Counted from the first letter of the stretch, positions 5,075-13,927 are shown. The stretch: DNA of 14,049 bases from an uncultured Lachnospiraceae bacterium (GCA_934294885.1 CAKRAK010000034.1:1-14049), one strand, 5' to 3'. Numbers and translations are program-made. The notes: generated from the sequence alone by a model not told the origin.

Positions 5075-6769
5075 TTAATCTCTTTCTATACAACCATCAT
5101 CTACCTTAATCTGATGCCGTCCATGCTCTTTTGCATAATACATACACCAATCTGCCCGTTTCAGTAATTCTTCCGGGTCAGAACAAACCTCAGGGTAATT
5201 GGTCAATCCCACACTGACACTCATCGGTATTGTATATTCGTTAAAATGTACAATCTGCTGACATAATGATTCAAACAGCTCTTCAATAATGGCTGTTGCA
5301 ACCTCCAGGTTACGATTTGGTAATACCGCAACAAATTCCTCACCACCATACCGGCAGACAAATCCGTCATATTGGTCAATACACTGTTCTGTTACAGTGG
5401 CAATCCGTTTGATTACTTCATCCCCTGCCAGATGACCGTAAGTATCGTTTACATTCTTAAACTTATCAATATCAAACAAAGCAACACTGATACAGCCATT
5501 CTCATTCTGTATCCTCTTTGTTTCTTTATGAAACAGTTCATTAAAATGAATTCTGTTGTTAATTCCCGTCAAACCATCCTTCTGAGCCATGTGCTGCATA
5601 TCATTATATACCTTCGCATTACTGATGGCGATATCATACTGGGCAATGATTGCATCATAAAAAGACATATTACAATCAAAAAGATGTTTCCTCTTATCTC
5701 CGATCATAAACAATCCGTATGTATCATTATCCAAACCGAGAATCTTTACGTAAATGGTTTTCAATCCAAATTCTTTCAGAAACGGATATTGTTCCTTCAA
5801 TTCCTCATGAAACAAAAACTCTGTTTGTCCATTTGAAACCATATTTTCATAAATAGATTCCAAATTATGGCAGAGGCGTTCTTTTAACTTCTCATCATAA
5901 GCCTTCACAACATGGTTCTCTGTTTTGTTCCGATATACATCCTTTCTAATATACACCGCGCAAAAACTTAATTTTTTCAAGTCCATGATTGCATCCGTAA
6001 TCTGATTGGAAATCCTTATCACATCAAAAGACAATGCAATATAATGTAACACGTCCGTCTGAGCCTTCATCTCTTCATTATTCTCCCGGATTTGTTTATT
6101 TGCATTCTTAAGGTCATTCTTCTGAGTATTTAATTCGTAATTTGTTTCCTGTAACTTATTCTGGATTTCCACGAACTTCTGATTTTCCCTCTGCATATCA
6201 GAAATCTCATTCTCCTGCAAGTACATCCGTCTTTCAATATCATCTACATAAGTAAGCAACGCCTTTGCTTCATAGAAAATAACCAATAAAACAACGGCGA
6301 TGTTAAACACAACCACAATCCAGGTATTCAGATCCAAAGACAAAATTCTAAAAGTCAAAAAAATTACAATGGGTAATACGATATATGCCATATAAGTGGA
6401 CAAACTGTTCTTATCCATAATATCCATTGTAAGAAAATAATCTACAACAAACATTACAAGAAGTATAATAATGGATATATTAATCACATCATTCAATTGA
6501 ATGAGACAAAGCATGATAATTGAAGCAATACACTGCAAATATCTGAAATTCCGGATTATTTTTTTCTTGTGAAAATAATCGTAATGATGCAAAATCTCCT
6601 CTGCAATCAGAGAAATAACCAGAAAGGATGCAAAAAGAATAACATTACTACCATCACTTTCACGATTTTCAAAACGGTAAAAAATTGCTGCCAGTAAAAA
6701 AATCGTATACACTGTCCGATGCAGAACGATACCCATTTTCTGTTGTTTTATCATTGATGAAATATCCAT
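5075..6769 (-). CDS. Six-TM GGDEF protein, putative diguanylate cyclase
   Basis: The C-terminal domain (about 390-555) is a GGDEF domain, which makes cyclic di-GMP from two GTP. DGLTGINNR (398-406), FDIDKFKNVNDTYGH (432-446), RYGGEEF (473-479) and SVSVGLTNY (517-525) are all intact, so activity is likely. The autoinhibitory RxxD site is missing: the positions five residues before GGEEF read QYDG. The N-terminus has six hydrophobic segments (about 17-31, 42-58, 79-94, 97-114, 125-141 and 148-166), then a coiled coil (about 175-240) and a region resembling a GAF domain (about 241-385). No EAL or HD-GYP domain is present. Its ribosome binding site AAGGA lies within the last codons of the FtsA-like gene, whose stop is three bases upstream, so translation of the two is likely coupled. 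The signal sensed is unknown. Confidence 0.88.
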   Translation of the reverse strand: MDISSMIKQQKMGIVLHRTVYTIFLLAAIFYRFENRESDGSNVILFASFLVISLIAEEILHHYDYFHKKKIIRNFRYLQCIASIIMLCLIQLNDVINISIIILLVMFVVDYFLTMDIMDKNSLSTYMAYIVLPIVIFLTFRILSLDLNTWIVVVFNIAVVLLVIFYEAKALLTYVDDIERRMYLQENEISDMQRENQKFVEIQNKLQETNYELNTQKNDLKNANKQIRENNEEMKAQTDVLHYIALSFDVIRISNQITDAIMDLKKLSFCAVYIRKDVYRNKTENHVVKAYDEKLKERLCHNLESIYENMVSNGQTEFLFHEELKEQYPFLKEFGLKTIYVKILGLDNDTYGLFMIGDKRKHLFDCNMSFYDAIIAQYDIAISNAKVYNDMQHMAQKDGLTGINNRIHFNELFHKETKRIQNENGCISVALFDIDKFKNVNDTYGHLAGDEVIKRIATVTEQCIDQYDGFVCRYGGEEFVAVLPNRNLEVATAIIEELFESLCQQIVHFNEYTIPMSVSVGLTNYPEVCSDPEELLKRADWCMYYAKEHGRHQIKVDDGCIERD

Positions 6770-6772
6770 GTC

Positions 6773-8974
6773 TTATTCCTTCCAATACAACTCCACAACC
6801 GCACCATTATGAAGAGGGCTGAAGTGCTGTGCATCCTCCCCATCAATCTTTTGAACCAATTTACTTCCCTTTACGGTATGTAAATCAAATTCATACTTCT
6901 CAAAAATATCCACAAAAACATAATTGGACTTTCCGGCCAATGTAATCTGCTTATTATTCACAACAACAGAAATCGTCTTTGCATCTCCTGACTGCTGATT
7001 TTGTAAAATCCATTGATTAACCAATTCGTTATTGGCAACCGGTTCATCTACAGGTTCTGCTTCATCCGGTAAAACTCCGGCATCCTTTTCCCCAATCTTC
7101 TCATCCTCCAAAGACAAGTCAAGGGATTCCTGATTATACTGTCCGGTCTCTTCCAGGTGCTCCTCCGTAACATTCTCTACAGGCTCATCAACCACAAATT
7201 TATCCGCAAGGTAAATATCCTCACGATCAATCCACGCAACATTAAAATTCTCATATACCTTTGTATCTGCCGAAGCTCTCGCTCCATTGACAAATACTTC
7301 ATGAGGAGCTTCGATGTCCATAAACTGCATCAACTGGCTTAAGGTATAGTAATTCAATAACTCTACCTGATCTCCATCCTTTAATGCATAAAATTCAGAC
7401 TCAATCCTTCCGTTAACGGTAGCAAACTGAGGACATACAACCTGCACATCATTCACAAGAATAGTAATTCCATGTCCCGGTTTTACAAGGTCTCCTAAAA
7501 CAGCGGTTGCATCCTCACCCATTGTTGACTCCGTTACTTCAATCCTGTCTCCGGCTTTCACATCGTGATTCAATCCAACCTCTTCATCATTCAGTAAAAT
7601 GGTAGCTGCTTCTCCCGCCTTGCCCCGAAGGAACTTAGGCTTGCCATTCAGTGTATAATTCAAATCCTTTCCTCTCTTAGGGAAAACTGCTTCATTAGAC
7701 AATCCATAAGCAAGAACCGCATCAAAAACCGTAAGCTTGTCATTATCATACAGCTTAACTCTTTCTCCGTTCACCATCAGATATACAAATCTGTTTTTCT
7801 GTTCATAAAAATTAAGACAGATACCGATTGGAGTCACTAATAACGGATCCTTCTTTATACCGTCAACCAAAAGATTCACAAAACCAAGAACCTCTTCTCC
7901 CCGCAGAGCAACACGTTCTTCCAAAATACCAAGATGCTTTGCAAGAAACTTTGTAAAAGACGGTATCTTACCGCCTCCACCAACTAGAAAGGCCGCAGAT
8001 ACAGGCTTTCCACCATTCAAATCAATAATCTTTTCCGCAATCTGTCTCGTAATATCATCTACAATAGGGTCTAACTTGTCATAAACCTCTTCCGGTGTTA
8101 TTTTGTGACTGAGTCCCATAATATCCTTATAGGACAAACTCTTTGCATTTGGCTTAATCGACTTTATTCTTTCAGCAGTATCAAAATCAACAAGATATTC
8201 CCTTATCAAAAATTCCGTCAGCTCATCTCCTGCCATTGGCAGCATACCATAGCCGACTATGCTTCCATCCTTTGTAATACTGATATCTGAAGTTCCGGCA
8301 CCAACATCAATCAAAGCAATATTCAACAACCGGTAATTTTCCGGGATTGCAACCTGAATTGCCGCAATTGGCTCCAATGTCATGTTGGCAATCTCAAGTC
8401 CCGCAATCTGCACGGCTGCATATAGTCCATCCACAACCTCTTCCGGTAAAAAGGTGGCCAGCACATCCGCACTGATATGTCTTGCTTTATGTCCCTCTAA
8501 ATTACTGATTTCATATCCGTTCAAATAGTACTTCACAACCGTATATCCGACGCAAAAGAACTTTAGCTCCGAATCATTTTCGGAAAAAATCTGTTCATGT
8601 GCCTTTTCTACACCTAACATTTCAAGGGAATGTATGTATTCCTGATTCACAACCGTATTCTCTGAAAATTCATATTCTGCCTTTGCAACTGACGTTTTCA
8701 AAACTCTTCCGGCAGCTGCGATACAGACTTCAGTAAGCTTTCTTCCCGATAACTGAGCCTCTAAATTCTCCTTTACATAGACGATCTCTTCCCCGACTCT
8801 GTTAATATCATGAATCTGTCCATCCAGCATCGCTCTTGTATCATGGAACTTAACACACTGTGCTACGATATTAAATTTGCTGCCCTCACGATACCCAACG
8901 GTACCTACAATACTTCTTGTACCTATATCCAGACCAAAAACCAACGGTTCCGGAAACTTCGTTATTCCTGCCAT
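6773..8974 (-). CDS. FtsA-like actin-fold ATPase with beta-grasp-like C-terminal modules
   Basis: The first 390 or so residues form an FtsA/PilM-type actin-fold ATPase: phosphate-1 loop DIGTRS (16-21), an inserted SHS2-type domain (about 85-165), phosphate-2 loop IDVGAGTSDIS (222-232) and adenosine loop VGGGG (331-335). Residues from about 395 are unlike cell-division FtsA. They contain VNG... and ...DGD.IE-type strands recalling ThiS/TGS beta-grasp folds, at about 397-480, 503-582 and 667-731, with an acidic linker (about 585-660) before the last. The amphipathic membrane-targeting helix of true FtsA is absent; the protein ends in VVELYWKE. At 733 residues it is far longer than FtsA (about 420). 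A GAGGG site six bases before the ATG supports the start. It sits between coaE and a membrane GGDEF gene, not in a division cluster, so a scaffold or morphology role is only inference. Confidence 0.8.
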   Translation of the reverse strand: MAGITKFPEPLVFGLDIGTRSIVGTVGYREGSKFNIVAQCVKFHDTRAMLDGQIHDINRVGEEIVYVKENLEAQLSGRKLTEVCIAAAGRVLKTSVAKAEYEFSENTVVNQEYIHSLEMLGVEKAHEQIFSENDSELKFFCVGYTVVKYYLNGYEISNLEGHKARHISADVLATFLPEEVVDGLYAAVQIAGLEIANMTLEPIAAIQVAIPENYRLLNIALIDVGAGTSDISITKDGSIVGYGMLPMAGDELTEFLIREYLVDFDTAERIKSIKPNAKSLSYKDIMGLSHKITPEEVYDKLDPIVDDITRQIAEKIIDLNGGKPVSAAFLVGGGGKIPSFTKFLAKHLGILEERVALRGEEVLGFVNLLVDGIKKDPLLVTPIGICLNFYEQKNRFVYLMVNGERVKLYDNDKLTVFDAVLAYGLSNEAVFPKRGKDLNYTLNGKPKFLRGKAGEAATILLNDEEVGLNHDVKAGDRIEVTESTMGEDATAVLGDLVKPGHGITILVNDVQVVCPQFATVNGRIESEFYALKDGDQVELLNYYTLSQLMQFMDIEAPHEVFVNGARASADTKVYENFNVAWIDREDIYLADKFVVDEPVENVTEEHLEETGQYNQESLDLSLEDEKIGEKDAGVLPDEAEPVDEPVANNELVNQWILQNQQSGDAKTISVVVNNKQITLAGKSNYVFVDIFEKYEFDLHTVKGSKLVQKIDGEDAQHFSPLHNGAVVELYWKE

Positions 8975-9019
8975 AAATATCCCTCGAAATCAAACACATA
9001 TATAAAACATAATACCACA

Positions 9020-9616
9020 TCATATTGTGGAAAACAACAATTCCTTCACTATATTGGCTGTATTTTCTACATTTCCACTATTATTAACAGTATGTTCACA
9101 TTTATCCCGATAAAATGCATCACTTTGCTGCCGATCCATAACCTCCAGCCATTTTTCCTTTGTTCCCCCTCTTCCCAGAATCAATCGCCGGATTCTCTCT
9201 TCTTTTTCTACATAAACATACCAGCATTCGTCACAAATATCTCCTAAGCCCGTCTCTATCAAAATTGCCGATTCAATCACATATAAAGAAATCTTTCCTT
9301 CTTTTCTCTTTTCATCCATATCCGAAAAAATATAATCCTTTACACCCGGATGCACGATCCGGTTCAGCAATGCCAGTTGCTCCTCATCCTTAAACACAAG
9401 ACTGCCCAGCTTTTTTCGGTCAATCAATCCATCTGCAGCCAATATATCCCTGCCAAAAGCAGATATAATCTCAGGATATAAATTTCCGTCCGGTTCCATT
9501 AGCCGATGTGCAAGTGTATCTGTCTCCACAACATAAGCATGATATTGTTCCTTTAACAAATCAAGAACCACACTCTTTCCTGAACCAATTCCACCTGTAA
9601 TTCCAATTATTTTCAT
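9020..9616 (-). CDS. coaE: Dephospho-CoA kinase
   Basis: CoaE phosphorylates the 3' hydroxyl of dephospho-CoA with ATP, the last step of coenzyme A synthesis. The protein has 198 residues, the usual length. Residues 8-15 (GGIGSGKS) are the Walker A loop, and the VETDTLAHRLMEP segment matches the conserved D-x-(I/L)-x-H substrate-binding region. RIVHPGVKDYI is the typical CoA-domain helix, and ILGRGGTKEKWLEVMDRQ corresponds to the lid. The ATG shares its A with the polA TAA stop (TAATG at 9614-9618), so translation is coupled to polA. polA-coaE is a common Firmicutes pair, sometimes with mutM between them, which is absent here. Confidence 0.95.
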   Translation of the reverse strand: MKIIGITGGIGSGKSVVLDLLKEQYHAYVVETDTLAHRLMEPDGNLYPEIISAFGRDILAADGLIDRKKLGSLVFKDEEQLALLNRIVHPGVKDYIFSDMDEKRKEGKISLYVIESAILIETGLGDICDECWYVYVEKEERIRRLILGRGGTKEKWLEVMDRQQSDAFYRDKCEHTVNNSGNVENTANIVKELLFSTI

Positions 9617-12252
9617 TATTTTGCCTCGTACCAGTTATTTCCCACACATGCCTCCACGATCATCGGCACTGCCAAATCGGCAGCATGCATCATTTCTTCC
9701 TGTAAAATACATTTTACCGTATCTACTTCATCTTTGTAAGCCTCAATCAACAGTTCATCATGAATCTGTAAGATCAACGATGACTGAAGCCCCTCCTTCT
9801 TCATTCTGTCATATACCCGAATCATGGCAATCTTAATAACATCAGCAGCCGTACCCTGAATCGGTGAATTCATGGCAATCCGCTCACCAAAATTACGTTG
9901 CATAAAGTTTGAAGAATGTATTTCCGGGATTGGACGGATTCTTCCGTATAAGGTTTTTGTGATTCCTGACTTTTTAGCTTCCGAGACAACCGTTTCCTGA
10001 AATGCTTTTACCCCCGGATAGGTAGCAAAATATCGCTCCATATACTCAGAAGCCTCCTGTCTTGAAATATTCAAATCCTCCGACAGTCCGAATGCACTGA
10101 TTCCGTATACAATACCGAAATTAACAGCTTTTGCATGTCGACGCATAGATGCATCCACTTCATTTACAGGAACGTGAAATACCTGGGAAGCTGTTAATGT
10201 ATGAATATCATCATTTTCCCGAAATGAATGAATTAATTTCTCATCCTTTGAAAAATGAGCCAAAATACGAAGTTCAATCTGGGAATAATCCGCATCTACA
10301 AATACACAGTCCTCTTTCGGAACGAAAACCTTACGGATACTTCTTCCCAAATCTGTCCGCATTGGAATATTTTGCAGATTAGGCTCTGTAGAGCTGATTC
10401 TTCCTGTCGCAGTAATCGTCTGATTAAAGGTTCCGTGAATCCTTCCATCGGAAGAAATATAAGAAGCCAGTCCGTCCGCGTAAGTGGACTTTAATTTTGC
10501 AACCTGACGATAATCTAAAACATTGGCCACAATCGGATAATCATTTTTTAATTTGTTTAATACGTCCACATTGGTTGAGTAACCGGTTTTCGTTTTTTTT
10601 GCACCGGGTAACATCATTTTATCAAATAAAATCTCTCCCAATTGTTTCGGAGAATTAATATTAAATTCACATCCTGCTTCCTCATAGATTTCCTGCTCCA
10701 GCTTTTGGATTTTCTCTTCCAGCATCACACCGTAATCCTTCAAAGCAGAAGAATCTACCTTTATTCCTGCTTTTTCCATATAGTCCAACACAAATACCGT
10801 AGGCAGCTCTATATTCCGATACAACTCATACATTCCAAGATTTAACAATTCCTTATCTAAAGCATCCATCGCCAGGAAAGGTACACAGGTTTCATAAGAA
10901 ATATAATCCAAAACCTTTTGTTCCGTCATCACAAAAGGAGTCAATTCCATCTTATCAATCAATTCCTTTTTGGATGGCAGAGTGATATGAAGAAAATCTC
11001 TTGCAATATCATCATACAAATAAGATTCCTTTAATGGATTTATTAAATAAGCCGCCACAGATGCATCAAAAAGCTTCTGATTTCTTTCCAACGGAATCAC
11101 CTTCAACAGACTCTTCACATCATTGGCGATCAACAACAAATCCTTTTCCTGTTTTACAAGCTCCATCACCCGGTCTGCAATCAAATCCTCTGTAATAAAC
11201 ATAGAACACACAATGAAATCAATCTGTTTTCCGTCTCTTGTAATACCAAGACCCATAAATTCCTTTTTTTCAAAAACTGCTGCAAGACCAAGCTTTTTTT
11301 CTCCTTTTAAGGAAGAAAACAGCTGTTCCATACACACCAGATCCTGAATCACATTACATCGAAACTCCAGCTTTGGAATCTCCTGCCGGTCAGAGAAATA
11401 CTTCAACAGACTTTTTAATTCCAATTCTTTCACAGCTTCATAAGCTTCATTTGTAAACAGGGAGTTCACCAAAAGTCCGTCAAAGGATACGTCCAAAGGC
11501 ACATCCACTTTAATGGTAGCCAGCACCTTGCTCATAAGTGCCTGATCATAAAAAACCTCCAGATTTTCTTTCGCTTTTTTAGGTGTAATTTCCTCCAAAT
11601 GCTCATGTGCATTTTCTATTGAATGAAAAGAAGCGATAATCTTAGCCGCTGTTTTTTCTCCAATGCCCGGGACACCGGGAATATTATCGGAAGCATCTCC
11701 CATTAAGCCCTTCATATCAATAAATTCAAGGGGAGTTACACCATAAAGCTTTTCCACATCCGATGCATAATAATTCTCTACGGTTGTTTTACCTGCTTTT
11801 GTTTTCGGAATTTTAATCATCGTCTGCCCGGTGGCAAGCTGCAGCAAATCTCTGTCCCCGGACAAAAGAACAACCTGATATCCTTCCTTTTCCCCCATAC
11901 GGGACATGGTACCCAGAATATCATCTGCCTCAAAACCCGGAGATTCAATTACCGTTATCCCCATACAGACCAGCAATTCCTTAATAAGAGGTACCTGTTC
12001 CCGAAGCTCATCCGGCATACCCTTACGGGTTCCCTTATATGCATCATACATCTTATGTCGGAATGTCTTTTCATGTACATCAAAAGCCACTGCCAAATGA
12101 GTCGGCTTTTCTTCCTCCATAACCTTCAATAAAATATTAATAAATCCCAAGACTCCGTTTGTATGCTGTCCCTTTGAATTTGTCAGATCCGGCAATCCGT
12201 AAAAAGCCCGGTTCAGTATGCTGTGACCATCTACCACTAATAATTTGTTCAT
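9616..12252 (-). CDS. polA: DNA polymerase I with degenerate proofreading domain
   Basis: PolA fills gaps and removes RNA primers in replication and repair. The 878 residues carry a 5'-3' exonuclease (about 1-290: VDGHSILNRAFY with D8, EADD at 108-111, SGDRD with D133 and D135, DASDNIPGVPGIGEKT from 186), a degenerate 3'-5' exonuclease-like domain (about 300-470) and the polymerase (about 480-878). Polymerase motifs are intact: A, DYSQIELR at 655-662; B, RRHAKAVNFGIVYG at 704-717; C, QIHDE at 829-833. The DxE of Exo I is absent (the matching region reads LAAVFEKKEF) and Exo II and III also lack their aspartates, so proofreading is likely absent, as in Bacillus and Thermus homologues. An AGGAG lies six bases before the ATG. 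The gene follows a small membrane protein gene by 9 bases and overlaps coaE by one. Confidence 0.97.
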   Translation of the reverse strand: MNKLLVVDGHSILNRAFYGLPDLTNSKGQHTNGVLGFINILLKVMEEEKPTHLAVAFDVHEKTFRHKMYDAYKGTRKGMPDELREQVPLIKELLVCMGITVIESPGFEADDILGTMSRMGEKEGYQVVLLSGDRDLLQLATGQTMIKIPKTKAGKTTVENYYASDVEKLYGVTPLEFIDMKGLMGDASDNIPGVPGIGEKTAAKIIASFHSIENAHEHLEEITPKKAKENLEVFYDQALMSKVLATIKVDVPLDVSFDGLLVNSLFTNEAYEAVKELELKSLLKYFSDRQEIPKLEFRCNVIQDLVCMEQLFSSLKGEKKLGLAAVFEKKEFMGLGITRDGKQIDFIVCSMFITEDLIADRVMELVKQEKDLLLIANDVKSLLKVIPLERNQKLFDASVAAYLINPLKESYLYDDIARDFLHITLPSKKELIDKMELTPFVMTEQKVLDYISYETCVPFLAMDALDKELLNLGMYELYRNIELPTVFVLDYMEKAGIKVDSSALKDYGVMLEEKIQKLEQEIYEEAGCEFNINSPKQLGEILFDKMMLPGAKKTKTGYSTNVDVLNKLKNDYPIVANVLDYRQVAKLKSTYADGLASYISSDGRIHGTFNQTITATGRISSTEPNLQNIPMRTDLGRSIRKVFVPKEDCVFVDADYSQIELRILAHFSKDEKLIHSFRENDDIHTLTASQVFHVPVNEVDASMRRHAKAVNFGIVYGISAFGLSEDLNISRQEASEYMERYFATYPGVKAFQETVVSEAKKSGITKTLYGRIRPIPEIHSSNFMQRNFGERIAMNSPIQGTAADVIKIAMIRVYDRMKKEGLQSSLILQIHDELLIEAYKDEVDTVKCILQEEMMHAADLAVPMIVEACVGNNWYEAK

Positions 12253-12261
12253 ACGCCTCTC

Positions 12262-12777
12262 CTATTGTTTTAAATTATTATAATCACGAATTTTCTTATA
12301 AAATGAATCTTCCGTAGTCTCTTCTTCCTCTGAAACATCCAATGTAATTTTGTCATCATAAGGTTCAAACATATATGTATCAAAGGTTTTACTGTAGTAA
12401 TAGTCTCCCTGCAGACTCTTAAGATTTTCCTGCTCCTGATTTTCAAGGAAACGAAGAAAATTAACATAAACAACAATAATAAAGGAAAAAATTCCAATGA
12501 CAAAAAGAAAAAGAGAACTTCGAATTGCATCTTTTTTCTTCCTGCTTGTATTCAATTCCTGAGACATCCTTTTTTCCAGATCAGCACCGAAATCCTTTGA
12601 CAGCGGTTCATTTTCATCCAGCTGACGCATTCCTTCGATCATTGTATAATAAATATCCAGTTCTTCCCTGCAATCCTTACATTTTTTTACATGTAATAAA
12701 AATTCCTGCTTATCATTCCGATCCAATTTGTTTTCAATGTAAGCAATAATTTTAGATTGTGCTTCCAAACATGTCAT
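12262..12777 (-). CDS. Small membrane protein with zinc-finger anti-sigma-type (zf-HC2) head
   Basis: This is a 171-residue single-pass membrane protein. Its N-terminus has C3 and the motif H29-x3-C33-x2-C36 (HVKKCKDC), the zinc-binding pattern of ZAS anti-sigma factors. One hydrophobic segment (about 86-108) follows a basic stretch (RKKKDAIR), so the zinc head should be cytoplasmic. The remaining 60 or so residues, rich in Tyr, Asp and Glu, would be outside. No sigma factor gene lies beside it; its neighbours are mutY (56 bases upstream) and polA (9 bases downstream). I chose the ATG at 12777, with AAGGG eight bases away and the zinc motif at its usual position, over an in-frame TTG 39 bases upstream without a ribosome binding site. 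The domain call is good; an actual sigma partner is unknown. Confidence 0.75.
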   Translation of the reverse strand: MTCLEAQSKIIAYIENKLDRNDKQEFLLHVKKCKDCREELDIYYTMIEGMRQLDENEPLSKDFGADLEKRMSQELNTSRKKKDAIRSSLFLFVIGIFSFIIVVYVNFLRFLENQEQENLKSLQGDYYYSKTFDTYMFEPYDDKITLDVSEEEETTEDSFYKKIRDYNNLKQ

Positions 12778-12833
12778 AATATGCACCCTTATCCTTCTAT
12801 TCCAAATCCAAGTCAACTAAGCCTTTCATCCAT

Positions 12834-13868
12834 CTATTCATCCACAAATATACGAAAAGCCGTTGGTAACGCATACTCATCCGCCAACTCATCCTTTCGA
12901 ACCCATGTTAAACTGTCATTTCTGCGATCACACTGTATATAATATGCCTGCATGTTCCATTTTACATGGGTAAATACATGGGTATAAGGTATCATTTTAT
13001 CTACCGAAACCGGCCAAAATCCCATATCCGAAGCATATTGCATTGCCTGTTCCACCGTCATTTTTTTCTCAACATTAAAAAACTGCCACATATTTGCCAA
13101 CAATCCTTTGTCAGGACGTTTGCATATACCGTACCGGTCTTCATTTTGCAATACAAACACTGTCAGCTCCTGTTCTTTTTTGCTTTTTTTCTCCTTGCGC
13201 ACCGGAATCCTGTCGTAAGTCTTTAACTGACATGCCATACAAAAACCAGAAAGTGGACATGCATGACATTTGGGACTTCCGTTAGGAATACAAACCGTAG
13301 CCCCTAACTCCATCAAGCTCTGGGTTAAAGCTCCACAATCACCCTTCTCATATAAAGGAAGCAGATATTCCCTTGCCTGCTTTTTGGTCTTTTGGTCATC
13401 TATAACGCTGTCCCAGTTTGCCAGTCTTGTCACAACCCGCAATACATTGCCGTCTACCGCAGGGGTACCTTCCCCATAACAAATGGAACAGATTGCTCCT
13501 GCCGTATATTCTCCAATTCCCGGAAGTGCCAATATCTTCTCGTAAGAAACAGGAAAATTGCCATGATATTGTTCCTCCAGTATCATTGCGGTTTTCTTTA
13601 AATTTCTTGCACGATTGTAATAACCCAGCCCCTCCCAAAGCTTCATTAACCGTTCCTCCGATAATGCAGCCAGACTTTCAACATCCGGACATTCTATCAT
13701 AAAACGATTATAGTAATCCTTTACAGCCTCTACCCGGGTCTGTTGCAGCATTATCTCAGAAATCCATACATGATAAGGTTCTTTATCCCTTCTCCACGGC
13801 AGCACTCTATGGTGCTTCTCATACCACTGAAGTAATGGGGTTTTAATCTGTACAAAATCAAATTCCAT
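12834..13868 (-). CDS. mutY: A/G-specific adenine glycosylase MutY
   Basis: MutY removes adenine mispaired with 8-oxoguanine, preventing G:C to T:A changes. From the ATG at 13868 the protein has 344 residues, normal for the family. The catalytic domain (about 1-215) shows WISEIMLQQT with the catalytic acid E38, the helix-hairpin-helix LPGIGEYTAG from residue 115, and VDGNV with catalytic D139. The iron-sulfur cluster cysteines are C193, C201, C204 and C210, with seven residues in the first gap. The C-terminal domain (about 228-344), with YTHVFTHVKW, is the NUDIX-like 8-oxoG recognition domain. AAGGA lies five bases before the chosen ATG; an in-frame TTG 48 bases upstream has no such support. 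An extended -10 promoter lies just upstream, making mutY the likely first gene of the run to ackA. Confidence 0.95.
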   Translation of the reverse strand: MEFDFVQIKTPLLQWYEKHHRVLPWRRDKEPYHVWISEIMLQQTRVEAVKDYYNRFMIECPDVESLAALSEERLMKLWEGLGYYNRARNLKKTAMILEEQYHGNFPVSYEKILALPGIGEYTAGAICSICYGEGTPAVDGNVLRVVTRLANWDSVIDDQKTKKQAREYLLPLYEKGDCGALTQSLMELGATVCIPNGSPKCHACPLSGFCMACQLKTYDRIPVRKEKKSKKEQELTVFVLQNEDRYGICKRPDKGLLANMWQFFNVEKKMTVEQAMQYASDMGFWPVSVDKMIPYTHVFTHVKWNMQAYYIQCDRRNDSLTWVRKDELADEYALPTAFRIFVDE

Positions 13869-13898
13869 ATATATATCCTTATAAACAAATTTCTCATC

Positions 13899-13927
13899 AT
13901 TATACCATTTTTCCAAAATAAATACAA
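13899..13927 (-). promoter_or_regulatory. Extended -10 promoter upstream of mutY
   Basis: The minus strand reads TTGTAT (13922-13927), a 17-base spacer and TATAAT (13899-13904) preceded by TGG, giving an extended -10. The -35 is weak (three of six), which the extended -10 can compensate. The predicted start near 13892 leaves a leader of about 24 bases before mutY. It stands 16 bases downstream of repeat copy 2. Confidence 0.7.

Noticed and set aside
12778..12816. Upstream TTG start for the zf-HC2 protein
   Set aside because: It has no ribosome binding site and adds residues before the zinc motif that family members lack.
13869..13916. Upstream TTG start for mutY
   Set aside because: It lies at or before the predicted -10 box and transcription start and has no ribosome binding site, while the ATG at 13868 has AAGGA five bases upstream.
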